DNA of 64,000 bases from Boesenbergia rotunda. Its lineage: Eukaryota; Streptophyta; Magnoliopsida; Zingiberales; Zingiberaceae. The stretch is taken from the NCBI GenBank assembly GCA_024364735.1, contig JAGFNQ010004026.1, positions 214,060 to 278,059 on the forward strand, read 5' to 3'. Position numbers and translations under genes: made by a program. Under the pieces are notes generated by a model. The model saw nothing but the letters and a program-made list of their open reading frames with translations, was not told where the DNA came from and made no database searches. Positions 12,766-22,952 of this stretch are shown here, in pieces (the stretch's first letter is position 1; each line of letters starts with the position of its first letter).

Positions 12766-14420
12766 CTTCCACTGTAGTGAGACTGGACATTGGAAGAGAA
12801 ACTGCAAACTATATATGAATTAAGTTAAAAAGAAGAGAAGTGAGACTTCTGCCTCAGATATATATGTTATAGAAGTCAATATATCTATTTCTTCTTCATG
12901 GGTATTAGATATTGGATGTGCATCTCACATTTGTACTAATGTGCAGAGCCTAAAAAAGACTAGATCGTTGATAAAGGGTGAAGTAACCTACGATTAGGCA
13001 ATAGCGCAAGAGTTGCTATTATAGCTGTAGAAACATATTCCTTATTTTTGCCCGCTGGACTTATTTTAGAACTAGAAGAGTGCTATTTTGTGCCTACTTT
13101 AACTAAGAACATTATCTCTATTTCTTGTTTAGACAAGAAAGATTTCTCATTTATAATAAAGGACAAATGTTATTCTATTCATTTCAATGATATGTCTTAT
13201 TGTAGTGCACTTCTTATGAATGGACTCTATGTTCTAGACTTTAAAAACTCAATCTATAGCATAAATACCAAATGATTCAAACCTAATATTTTATGTTGAA
13301 CATATCTCTGGCATTGTCGCTTGGGTCACATAAGTGAGAATCGTATATTATAGCTTCATAAGGATAGACTTCTGGACTCATTATTTGATTTTGAACCATA
13401 TAAGGTATGTGAATCTTGTCTTCAAGGTAAGATGATAAAGATTCCTTTTAGTGGACACAGGCGAAAGAGCGACTGATTTGTTAGGACTCATACATACTAA
13501 TGTTTGTGGCCCTTCAATACCATAGCTAGAGGAGGTTATCAGTGTTTCATTACTTTTATTGATGATGTTAGTAAATACGACTATGTATATCTAATGAAAT
13601 ATAAGTCAGTATCCTTTGGAAAGTTCAAGGAATTTAAGAATGAAGTACAAAATCAACTTGGCAAATATATTAAGATGCTTCAATCATATTAAGGTGGAGA
13701 ATACCTTAGCCAAGAGTTTTGTGACCTTCTTGGTGAGTGTGGGATAATATCTCAACTCACTCCACCTAGAACACCATAGTGGAATGGTGTATCAGAAAGG
13801 TGAAATCATACTTTATTAGATATGGTATGATCCATGATATGTTAGACAGATCTTCCTATTTCTTTCTGGGATATGCTCTAGAGATAGTTATTTTCAAACT
13901 TAATTGCGTTTCGCCTAAAGTCCTCTTAAAGACGCTATATACCTTAATGATTGGGAAGAGTCCCAAGATATCTTTCATAATGATTTAAGGATATACGACA
14001 TACGTTGACTTCATGTTTCAGAGAAACTAGGACCCAAATCAAATAAGTACTATTTAGTAGGATATCCCAAGGAAACGAAGAGATATCACTTTTATAATCC
14101 TACACAGGGCAAAGTGTTTGTTGCTAGAAATAATATTTTTCTAGAACGCGAGTCTATTTCTAGATGAACCAGTGTGAGGAAAATCAATCTTGAAGAAATT
14201 CAAGATACACAAAAACAAAACACTAAGGCCTTGATGGAAACTGAACAGCTACCACAAAGTGATGTAGATCATGAATTTGTTACACCGTAAGAAGTTGTGG
14301 AGTAATAACCAATTAGAGTAGAACATGCTCTACGCAGATCTGATAAGATATGTCATCAACCTAAGAAATATTCATTTCTCTTATCTGACCCTGATGATAT
14401 AATGCTTGTTGATTTGAACA
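12766..14420 (+). pseudogene. Copia B zinc knuckle, protease and integrase
   Basis: Resumes element B after the copia A insertion. 'HCSETGHWKRNC' completes a CCHC knuckle whose first Cys position is Tyr (tac at 4025-4027). The protease motif is 'WVLDIGCASHIC' (about 12900). 'LWHCRLGHIS' and 'CESCLQGKM' (13310-13430) form the HHCC finger. The integrase core has 'FITFIDDVSKYDYVYLM' and 'GGEYLSQEF', with stops in and around it ('QSY-stop-GGEY', 'TP-stop-WNG'). The integrase tail 'YYLVGYPKETKRYHFYNP' and a linker run to the SINE at 14425. Many stops and frame changes; non-functional. Confidence 0.8.
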
Positions 14421-14424
14421 GGCT

Positions 14425-14668
14425 CCCGGGGCTATGGTGCAACGGTAGGGTGACTAGTCGTTATCCCAGGCATCCGCAGTTCGATCCCCAGCTACGGCGT
14501 ATTTGCAGGAATTTTTCCTCCAAATGGGGTGCAAACCCTGGGACACTGAGCTTCTAAACTGCCCACCGCGAGTGCTTCCCGATTTATCCTAGCGACCATG
14601 GGAAACTTTCGTGGGGTCGGGTCGGTCGCCCGAGGTTGAAAAAATCTCGTTAATCTCTTTTTTTTTAT
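14425..14668 (+). mobile_element. tRNA-derived SINE in copia B pol
   Basis: It interrupts the copia linker just before reverse transcriptase. The head 'ggggctatggtgcaacggtagg' has an A-box-like segment. 'gcagttcgatcccc', about 45 bases on, fits the Pol III B box (GTTCGATCC). The body carries 'ccgcgagtgcttcccgatttatcc' and 'ggtcggtcgcccgaggttg', and it ends in a T-rich tail (14658-14668). Fragments of the same family occur at 47096-47245, 48690-48896 and 60185-60425. The layout resembles the angiosperm Au-type SINEs. I could not find a convincing target duplication. Confidence 0.7.
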
Positions 14669-14689
14669 TTAGCCTATATCCTATTAGAA

Positions 14690-16199
14690 AGCTATGATGA
14701 GCCCAATTCTGAGAAATAGCCAGAGGTCATGAGGTCTGAAATGGAATCTATATACACTATCCAAGTATGGACTTTAGTTGATCCACCTAAAGGGATGAAA
14801 CCCATTGGGTGTAAGTGAGTCTTTAAGAGAAAGAATGATATGGATGGTCTTATGCATCCTATAAAGGGAGATTTGTAGCTAATGAATTTAAGCAGGTTCA
14901 TGGTATAGACTATGATGAAACCTTTTCACCAGTTGTAATGTTTAAGTCTATTCAGATCATGTTTGTTATTGTAGCTTACCATGATGATGAAACCTTACCA
15001 TGATTATGACACAACATGAGAGTTTTGTAGATCCAAAGAATGCTAGAAAGGTATGTAAGTTGTAAAGGTCCATTTGTGGATTAAAACAATCTTTTAGAAG
15101 TTGGAATTTTTAATTCGATAATGCAATTAAAGCATTTGGTTTCAATTAGAATGAAGATGAACTTTGTATCTACAAAAGGGCTAGTGGGAGCACAATCATT
15201 TTTCTTATCCTATGTGTAAATGGCATACTTCTCATTGGAAATGATATCCCTATGCTATAGTCTGTTAAGACATGGCTTGAGAATTATTTCTAAATGAAAG
15301 ATTTAGGTGAAGCAACCTACATTTTAGGCATCAAGATCTATAGAGATAGATCTAACAGATTGCTTGGCCTAAGACAGAGTACATTTATTGACAAGGTACT
15401 TAATCGTTTTACCATGCATAATTTTAGAAGGGGATTCCTATAGATGTCATATGGTATGAGTCTTTCAAAGACTCAATGCCCCTCTTATAAGGAAGAGAGA
15501 GATCTATGGATCAGATTCTTTATGCATCTTCTATAGGGTGTATTATATACGCCATACATTGTAGTCGCCCGGATGTCTCATATGCGTTAAGCATAATGAG
15601 CAGACACCAATCAGATCTAGGTGAAAGTCATTGAATAGTTGTCAAGAACATTCATAAGTACTTGCTAAGAATGAAAGATTATTTCTTAATATTTGGAGTT
15701 GATGAGGAGTTCGCCATAAAGGGATAAAGCGATGCACACTTCCAAATTGACAAAGATGATTCCAAATCATAGTCAAGATATATATTTAGCTTAAATGGTG
15801 GTACTGTGAGTTGTAAGAGTTCAAAGCAAGACAGTTGCTGATTCTACTTCAGAAGCCTAGTATATTGCTTCTTCTGGTGCCGCAAAAAAGGTTGTTTAGA
15901 TACATAAATTTATTATAGAGCTTGGTGTGGTTCCTAACATAGCAAACCTAATATATCTCTATTGTGATAACAATAGGACTATTGCACAGGCTAAGGAACC
16001 TCGCTCTCATCAACATTCCAAACATATACTACGACATTTCCATCTCATTCGAAAGATCATCGATAAAGGAGATGTGAGGATATGAAAAGTACTGACTAAT
16101 GCTAACATTACAGATCCTTTAACCAAGGCTTTGGCACAAAGAAAGAATGATGGTCACACTATGTCACTGGGTATTAGATATTTAAGAGATAGACACTAA
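14690..16199 (+). pseudogene. Copia B reverse transcriptase and RNase H
   Basis: Starts with 'MRSEMESIY', 'QVWTLVDPPKGMKPIGCK' and a stop where W is expected. The reverse transcriptase core is badly decayed, with frame changes every few dozen codons, and the catalytic box is mutated (around 15205, 'GKWHT' replaces the usual VDD region). RNase H is clearer at 15830-16195: 'DSTSEA', 'YCDNNRTIAQAKEPRSHQHSKHI', 'HFHLIRKIIDKGDV' and 'ITDPLTKALAQ'. Much more eroded than element A. Confidence 0.75.
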
Positions 16200-16202
16200 T
16201 GC

Positions 16203-19030
16203 TATTGGGGGATTATTAGTATTAGCCCTAGAGCTAATTATGAGATGATTGACAAAGAGACTTTTGTATCATATTTCAATAATAAAATGCAAAGTTTATA
16301 GTTATTATATTTACTTCAGATATGCACCAAATGAATAAGTATAATAATATCCTAGGGTAGTAGGTTCTAATCTATATCATATCAATTGGTTTTTTTTTGA
16401 AATGGTTCATATATTAAAAAGTACAATGAGGGAGATCCTCCACTTAGCACATGAGAATAAAACACATCAGATCAGCCCCTTCACATGGGCGTACATCAAA
16501 AACTCACATCACTTACTCATCTTCACAGCCCACACATGGGCGACATCTCACACACCATCACAGCCACATATGGGCAGCACATCACACACAAATCCCAGCC
16601 CACACACGGGCGCATCATCACACACAAATCATAGCCCACACATGGGCATAACACACTCACAAAACAGGCCATATTGGGCGAAAATCATAGCAAACATCAA
16701 GGAAAAAAACTGCTCAAAACAGGAGCACAACAACACATAGTAACCTCTATTAGCTTACTCTATCATGAGGTTATGTAGATGTGAGGTCCACGAACCGGTG
16801 CACATGAATCTGGACCTTCCGAAAAGTGTCCTCTATGTTGGTTGTTGCCCCCTCAAATTTGCATTTGTTCCTTGCCCGCCAAATAAGATATATTACACTA
16901 GAGATGCCAAGGTGTTTAGCTTTGACCATTCTTCCCTTTCCTTTGTGTCGCTGTCCCATTACTTAGAGAAGCTCTTCTACCGTCATAGATATGAAATTTA
17001 TGCTCAACCATTGCTTTATCCTTTGCCATAAGGTAGTAGCATAAGAACATGCAAAAAAAAAGATGATCTATTGTCTCATCCACTTGTTGGCACATCAAAC
17101 AAAGCTTGTTTTCCACAAAATCCATTCTATCCGTCGTACGCAAATTTCTTTGTGCAAGTAACCACATAGTAACCCGGTGCTTTGGCATGATTTTTGGCCT
17201 CCATAATGATCTCACCCAATGTGGTTTGTCAATAGTTGTTTTGAGAAAACCATATGTCTTCCCCACTCCTTCAGTTCTTGATGCAAACCATTCTATTAGC
17301 TTCATGTTTGCTTGGCCAAATCCATTTGATTTCAATCTGATCTTCTCTCTAATCTCTATTAACCTCTTTATCAATGGAGAATCACTTGATTTTGCTTCCC
17401 ACTCCCAAAAATCAACCCCCTTTACATATTGTTGGTGCGCCCATTTTATCCATAAAGACTCTTTTCTTATTTAGATCTCCCATAGCATCTTACAAAGTAA
17501 TGCCTCATTCCATATTAATGGGTCTCTTAGCCCCAAACCACCATTTTCCTTTGGCAAGCATACCTTGTCCCACACAATAGGTAGATATTTGGAATCCCAC
17601 ATAAACATTCGGCAAAGAGTCTTAATCTTCTCAATATATAATGAGAGGATGTAACTATATAAAATACTACTCTTAACTATTCCTTGTTAAACATTAATAT
17701 ACAAGCGTAATATTAATGTATTGAGACTAGCATATAGGTCAATTGATGACTTAATCTCACAAGTCAAGGATATACAATATCAAATTGATACATGGGTATA
17801 TATTAGAGAATAAATACTAAATTGACCTACCATGATAAAGTTTCATGGATTATTATATGAGTATCATAAACTTTCTCATAGTGACTATTGATATAAATAG
17901 TTCTTAGACCTGAAGTCACTAAGATTCCCTACATTAGGAGTTATGTACTTTAGTATCAGCAAATACCTCCTATAACAAGGTGAACTATAAAGTCAATCAC
18001 TGGGTGTGCAATAAATTATGCTGAGGGATGTGAGTGATCTAAATGGAATCAATCCCTTCCATATGATGGGTATAATATTTGTGAGCCCCTTAATCAAGTA
18101 GGACTACTAAAATATATGGTCAAGCTCAAATAAGTCAATATGAGATATTGAGTTCATTTGGTTAAGTGAGTCTACTTAGAGATCAAGAAACACAAAGATT
18201 GATAAGAGGATGACACGGTCTATGTCTCATTAATCAATCTAGATATCGAGGATAGAAGGACCAAGCCATACAAGATAATAGACATAGAAAGGTTAGGTCA
18301 GATCATGATATTTTGTCACTTGGGTAGCAATGATGCATTGCTAGATGTTACTTATTGCTTATGTATCTAAAATGATTTTAAAGACATTGTCAACATTACA
18401 AGAGTTATTGGGTTACACACAAAGAACATATTTGTTTGGAGATTGGCCTATTTTAGTTTGACTAAAATGTGATGAACATTAGGATTAATGGGTTAAATCT
18501 AATCTGAGTTAAACTCAAATGAATCCAATCTTTTGGATTATTGGATTGAGTCTAATCTGAGTTAGACTCATTAGATTAGATTCAACCAACTAAAAAAGGG
18601 TTAATGTTCAATAAAATAGTTTAATGGAGCATTATTAAATAAGGAGAGGCAAAATGTTTAGTATTCATTGGATGAATACAAAAGGTTAAGAGTATTCATT
18701 GGGATTAATGACTATTAATCAAAGGGAGACCAAGAGGCAAGAACCCTTTGGTATTCATTGGATGAATACAAAAGGTTTTTTCATCATTTTTGAAAATAGA
18801 GTTGTTCTTCATCTTCTTCCTTGCTTGGCCGAAACTTGCTTCTCCCTCTTCTCCCTTTTGGCTGATCCATCCAAAGTTGCTAGCACAATGATGATGGTTC
18901 TTCTCTAAATCTGAGTTCATGCAATGAATGTGGACGTGTTCGTGTGGATACTAGTAGAGGCACAACTTTTCTGATCGTGCTAAAATTCTCTGAACCAAAA
19001 TTGCTGTCGAGATTATACCGTTCTCGCAAC
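16203..19030 (+). repeat. 3' LTR of copia B, split by a LINE
   Basis: Begins near 'tattgggggattattagtattagccctag' (its TG start is mutated to TA). After the LINE insertion it continues at about 17636 with the widespread copia LTR text: 'cacaagtcaaggatata', 'cctgaagtcacta', 'gagggatgtgagtgat', 'gaggatgacacggtctatg' and 'cttgggtagcaatgatg'. 18650-18800 contains a short tandem duplication around 'tattcattggatgaatacaaaaggtt'. The 3' end is placed only roughly, between 19030 and 19140. Confidence 0.65.
16387..17635 (-). mobile_element. 3' end of a LINE (non-LTR retrotransposon)
   Basis: Minus-strand translation of 17374-16916 is the LINE reverse-transcriptase zinc-binding region (zf-RVT): 'WRPKIMPKHRVTMWLLAQRNLRTTDRM', then 'CLMCQQVDETIDHLFF' with its Cys/His pattern, and later 'VIYLIWRARNKCKFE' (in a shifted frame). 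Upstream, in broken frames, come 'VCLPK', 'GGLG' and 'WVKW'-like pieces of the reverse transcriptase C terminus. The poly-T at 16389-16397 on the plus strand is the element's poly(A) end. The 5' part is missing, as usual for LINEs. 16520-16650 holds imperfect repeats around 'agcccacacatgggc'. I cannot confirm a target duplication. Confidence 0.75.
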
Positions 19031-19149
19031 AAAGGTAACCATTCTATCAAGTATTGTATATCACTTTTGCATGAATCTCTAGAACGGATCAGTTTTTTCA
19101 TTATCAAGCATCATCAAATATTTTTCTGTGTTATCTAGTCTTGTATTAA

Positions 19150-20213
19150 GTTGCTTGATTTTATTGTTCATCTCCTTTTGGGTTGCTAGCAATTCTTCGA
19201 GAAGCTGATCTATCCTTGAGGGTTGAGCATTTTATTTGAATCCAACTGATTTCCCTTGCTCTTGATTGTTTTGGTACGAGAAGTTTGGTGGTTCCTCCAT
19301 CCCAGGTTGTATGTATTCGAGTAGGGGTTATTTTTCTTTTGATTGAAGGTGCCAACTACATCTACTTGTTCAATAGAAGTAAACTGAGATGCTATAGCTC
19401 AAATTGGACACTCTTCCTTCTGATGTTATATGCTTCCACATACCCCACAAGTAGTCACAATAGCATTTATCGAGTTGACATTGATTGACTCAAACTTCTT
19501 TGTTAGGGCATCAAGCTTCACAAAAATTAGATCCATAGCTTCAACTTCATACATTCCCAGGGTCCTATTTTGATTCCCACTTCTCTCTAAAGACCATTGG
19601 TGGTTATTGAGTGCTACGCTTTCTATTATCTCTTTGAATTCATCTAGACACTTGTTCATCAAAGCTCCACTAGCTGCAGAATCCAAGGACACTTTTGTCT
19701 GGTAATTGATGCTATCGTAATAAGTGTGCACCACTAACCATCATTCAAATCGATGATGTGGACATGACCTATGCATCTCCTTAAACTAGTCCCAAGCTTC
19801 ATATAGTGATTCAGTGTTGTTCTAGTTGAAGCTTGCAATCAAGTTTCTCATATAGGCGATCTTGCTTGGAGGGTAGAACTTCTCTAAAAAATACTTGTTC
19901 ACAGTGAGTCTAAGAGGTGATGCTAATGGTCGATAAAGAATTCAACCATGCCTTTACCCGGTCTCTCAGAGAGAATTCAAATAGAACTTCATTTGGTCGG
20001 CTGGGACTCTATTTATCTTAAGTATACTGCATATCTTATAGAAAGCCTCAAGATGTTGATCGAGGTCTTTTGAAGCTCATCCTCCAAATTGATGTTGTTG
20101 CACTATAAAAATAAATGCTTGCATAAGCTCGAAATTATTGGTCTCTGCCAAAGGCCTATTGATGCCAGAACTGAATCCTCTCACATGAGGTGCAGCATAG
20201 TCTTTTAGAGGCT
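19150..20213 (-). pseudogene. Athila-like Ty3/gypsy gag, C-terminal part
   Basis: Reading the minus strand from 20213: 'KPLKDYAAPHVRG', 'ELMQAFIFIVQQHQFGG', 'DLDQHLEAFYKICSILKIN', 'FLEKFYPPSKIAYMRN', 'ESLYEAWD', 'FKEMHRSCPHH', then an open frame (19734-19426) with 'LDSAASGALMNK', 'NHQWSLERS' and 'TTCGVCG', then 'PGWRNH'. This is the gag layout of Athila-type gypsy elements. Several stops and frameshifts are present. The N-terminal part lies at 26028-26165, separated by the solo LTR at 20219-26022. No pol from this element is seen at its 3' side, where copia B abuts. Confidence 0.65.
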
Positions 20214-21564
20214 TATTGTGTTAGTGATATGAGAGAAGTATCCTAAGGCAATCGCCTTATGATTGTAATCATTTATTTTAATAAATGAATATTCACTATT
20301 TGAGTATACATGTTTGTGTATTTGATTGAGATCTTAAGCTCATTTACTAAATGTCCACAATACAATTCACAGCATGAGAGAATTTGTGATGAATTCATAA
20401 CTAGTGATTATCTCTACATATGCAATTGTGAAGTATTGAAATTGTTCCTAGTCGATGAATTGATAAATACGGACACTATCAATTCTGTTGAGACTAACAT
20501 GGGTTATTCTCTAATCAGCTGATTCTCACTGGCTGGTGACATTGAGATGTCCGGAGATAAACATGAATGCTAGTTAAGGGAACTAGTTCATTGGAGTGAC
20601 TGGCTGTAAAACTTCATATGGTAGTCTACATATAGATATGTCAGTGAAGTTCTTACTGCAGCTTAAGTGCGATGTTCCTTTAACTTGCGGTGTTCAAGTC
20701 ATCTTGGTCATGGAGACTTATACTTTGACATCTTAAGCAAGCGTCTCCAAGGAGGTGTGGGCCCAAAATGATTGGGTATAAGCCGAAGTGCCCGAAGATG
20801 TTTGAATAGCCTACAAAGGATTCACCACTCCTTGCGAGGAGATGTATACCCGAGGCCTATCGTCGGATTGTTACTCGAAGCCTAGGGCCAGAGCATGACA
20901 TGTTTAGAGTATGAATCTCTTAAATACATGTGAGTAATTAGAATCCGTAGGATGAGAAAACGTTACTTGGGCTAGGTGTGACGTAGTCAGCCTAGTGGAG
21001 ACTGACACACATAGACCATGTCCTGAACCAAGTGGGTATAAGATGGTGAAGGGAATGGGGCAGGTTTCATTATAGTTGCTGAAGGGTTTCAGAATTGTTT
21101 CTGAGGTCAACCGTTGATCTTTTGATTAATTGGGGATCATGATATACTACTAGGTGTCACTCATGATCGTTCTATAATTAATTGATTAATTATAGACGGC
21201 CAACATAAATCAAAAGCCTATTTAGTCACACGCACTACGAGTAATCCGATGGATTTAAAACGAGTTGAAAATTAGATTTTTCAATCAAGAGAGATTAAGT
21301 TTGGTTGAGCCAAACGATAAGTCGAATCTGAATTTATCAGAGACGCATCGGAAGCGTAAAATGGCTAAGTCTTTTAAAGACTTAATAGATCAATTAAATA
21401 AGTTTAATTCATTGGGGCTTGGCTTGGATGGGCCGGCCAAAGAGTGTGACGACCCACCTTAACTTCTCTCCTTTAAAGCGGACGTCACTTTTATGGTGGG
21501 ATACTCTATTATGGTGACCGTGGGATACTCTATTATGGTGGGATACTCTATTATAGAAAGAGAA

Positions 21565-22917
21565 AATAAAGAGTTTAGAGTATCTAACAGTGGGATACTC
21601 TATTATGGTGACCGTTTATGTGTCCCTAATAGTGAAGAGCTGAGAAAGAAGATCCTTGAAGAAGCCCATGGAACTCCCTACTCAATGCATCCTGGTTCCA
21701 CTAAGATGTACCAGGATTTGAAAAGAAGATTTTGGTGGTCAGGGATGAAGAGAGACATAGCTAAGTATGTCAACACCTGCCTGACATGTCAGAGAGTTAA
21801 AGCAAAACACCAGAGACCAGGAGGTGTCCTACAGCCCATTCAGATTCCAGAGTGTAAATGGGAAGACATAGCCATGGATTTCATAGTTGGTTTACCAAAG
21901 ACAACTAATGGCTATGATGCTATTTGGGTGATAGTAGACAGATTGACCAAGTCTGCCCACTTTTTGGCAATCAAAGTATCTTACTCAATTGAAAAGTTAG
22001 CCCAATTATATGTGCAGGAAGTGATCCGACTACACGGAGTCCCGAAGACCATTATCTCTGATAGGGATGGTCGTTTCACTTCACACTTTTGGGAGTGAGT
22101 ACAGACCGCGTTAGGCACCAAACTGAAATTCAGCACAGCTTTCCATCCCCAGACTGATGGACAGACAGAGAGAGTGAATCAAATTCTAGAAGATATGCTC
22201 AGATCTTGTGCATTAGATTTCAAAGGCAGTTGGTGCAAGTATTTGTGTTTAGCTGAGTTTGCCTACAACAACAGTTACCAAGCCACTATTGGTATGGCAC
22301 CCTACGAAGCTCTTTATGGCAGGAGGTGTAGATCTCCCCTCTGTTGGTATGAAAGTAGTGAGAAGAAAGAAATGGGGTCTCAGACTGACCTTATAGATGA
22401 TACCACAGAAGCTATAAAAAGTATCCGCCAGAGAATAGAAACAGCTCAGAGTAGGCAGAAGAGTTATGCCGATGTACGCCATAGACCGTTAGAGTTTGAA
22501 GTTGGGGACACAGTTTTCCTCAAAGTAGCTCCTATGAAGGGTGTAATGAGATTTGGCAAGAAAGGCAAGCTAAGTCCTCGCTACATAGGACCCTACCTAG
22601 TGATGAAAAGAGTTGGTAAAGTAGCTTATGAGTTGGAGCTACCTCCTGAGATGTCAGCAATACACAATGTGTTCCATGTCTCAATGCTAAAGAAGCATAT
22701 CCCAGATGCCAACCAAGTGATTGAGCCACAGATGGTACAAGTACAAGAAGATCTCAGTTATGAAAGTCGACCTATTCAGATAATAGATCGAGCAGATAAG
22801 AAGCTGAGGAACAAAGTGGTACCATTAGTGAAAGTCTTATGGCTGAATCAGAAGTATGAAGAGGCAACTTGGGAATCAGAAGATAGCATGAGGCATAGGT
22901 ATCCAGAGCTGTTCTAA
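21565..22917 (+). pseudogene. Chromovirus integrase and chromodomain (5'-truncated)
   Basis: The coding sequence begins abruptly near 'REN/EFRVSNSGILYYGDRLC'. The HHCC finger is 'EEAHGTPYSMHPGSTKMYQ' with 'CLTC' (about 21660-21795). The DDE core has 'MDFIVGLP' (first Asp), 'SDRDGRF' (second Asp) and the 'HPQTDGQTERVNQ' Glu. One stop (TGA, 22096-22098) follows 'SHFWE' and probably replaces a CGA codon. The rest is open to 22917: 'MAPYEALYGRRCRSP', the GPY/F motif 'SPRYIGPY', 'HNVFHVSMLKKH', and a C-terminal chromodomain-like 'LRNKVVPLVKVLW...EATWESE'. The tail matches Tekay/Del-type chromoviruses. Gag, protease, reverse transcriptase and RNase H are absent. Confidence 0.85.
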
Positions 22918-22938
22918 GTTCGAGGACGAACGTTTTAT

Positions 22939-22951
22939 AAGGTAGGGAGGA
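22939..22951 (+). other. Polypurine tract before LTR 22953-25126
   Basis: aaggtagggagga lies between 'ggacgaacgttttat' and the LTR start tgtaacaccc. This is the normal 3' junction of such elements and shows that the right half was made by ordinary reverse transcription. Confidence 0.7.
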
Positions 22952-22952
22952 T

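Larger units (their letters stand above)
3545..19030 (+). mobile_element. Ty1/copia element B, degenerate and interrupted
   Basis: Gag (3545-4031), zinc knuckle/protease/integrase (12766-14000), reverse transcriptase/RNase H (14690-16199) and a 3' LTR (16203 to about 19030) lie in copia order on one strand. The 5' LTR is missing. Three later insertions split it: copia A (4032-12765), a SINE (14425-14668) and a LINE end (16387-17635). The reading frame rejoins exactly across the copia A insertion when one cttcc copy is dropped, which shows that the two halves were one element. Stops and frameshifts are frequent, so this is an old copy. The outer ends are approximate. Confidence 0.75.

Noticed and set aside
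14425..14500. Functional tRNA gene
   Set aside because: The A and B boxes are recognisable, but the sequence does not fold as a full tRNA and continues into a SINE body with a T-rich tail.
16402..16740. His/Thr-rich ORF of 112 codons
   Set aside because: It runs through a short imperfect repeat in the LINE 3' region, on the strand opposite to the LINE coding direction.
17106..17580. Plus-strand ORFs of 122 and 68 codons
   Set aside because: They are antisense shadows of the LINE zf-RVT coding region.
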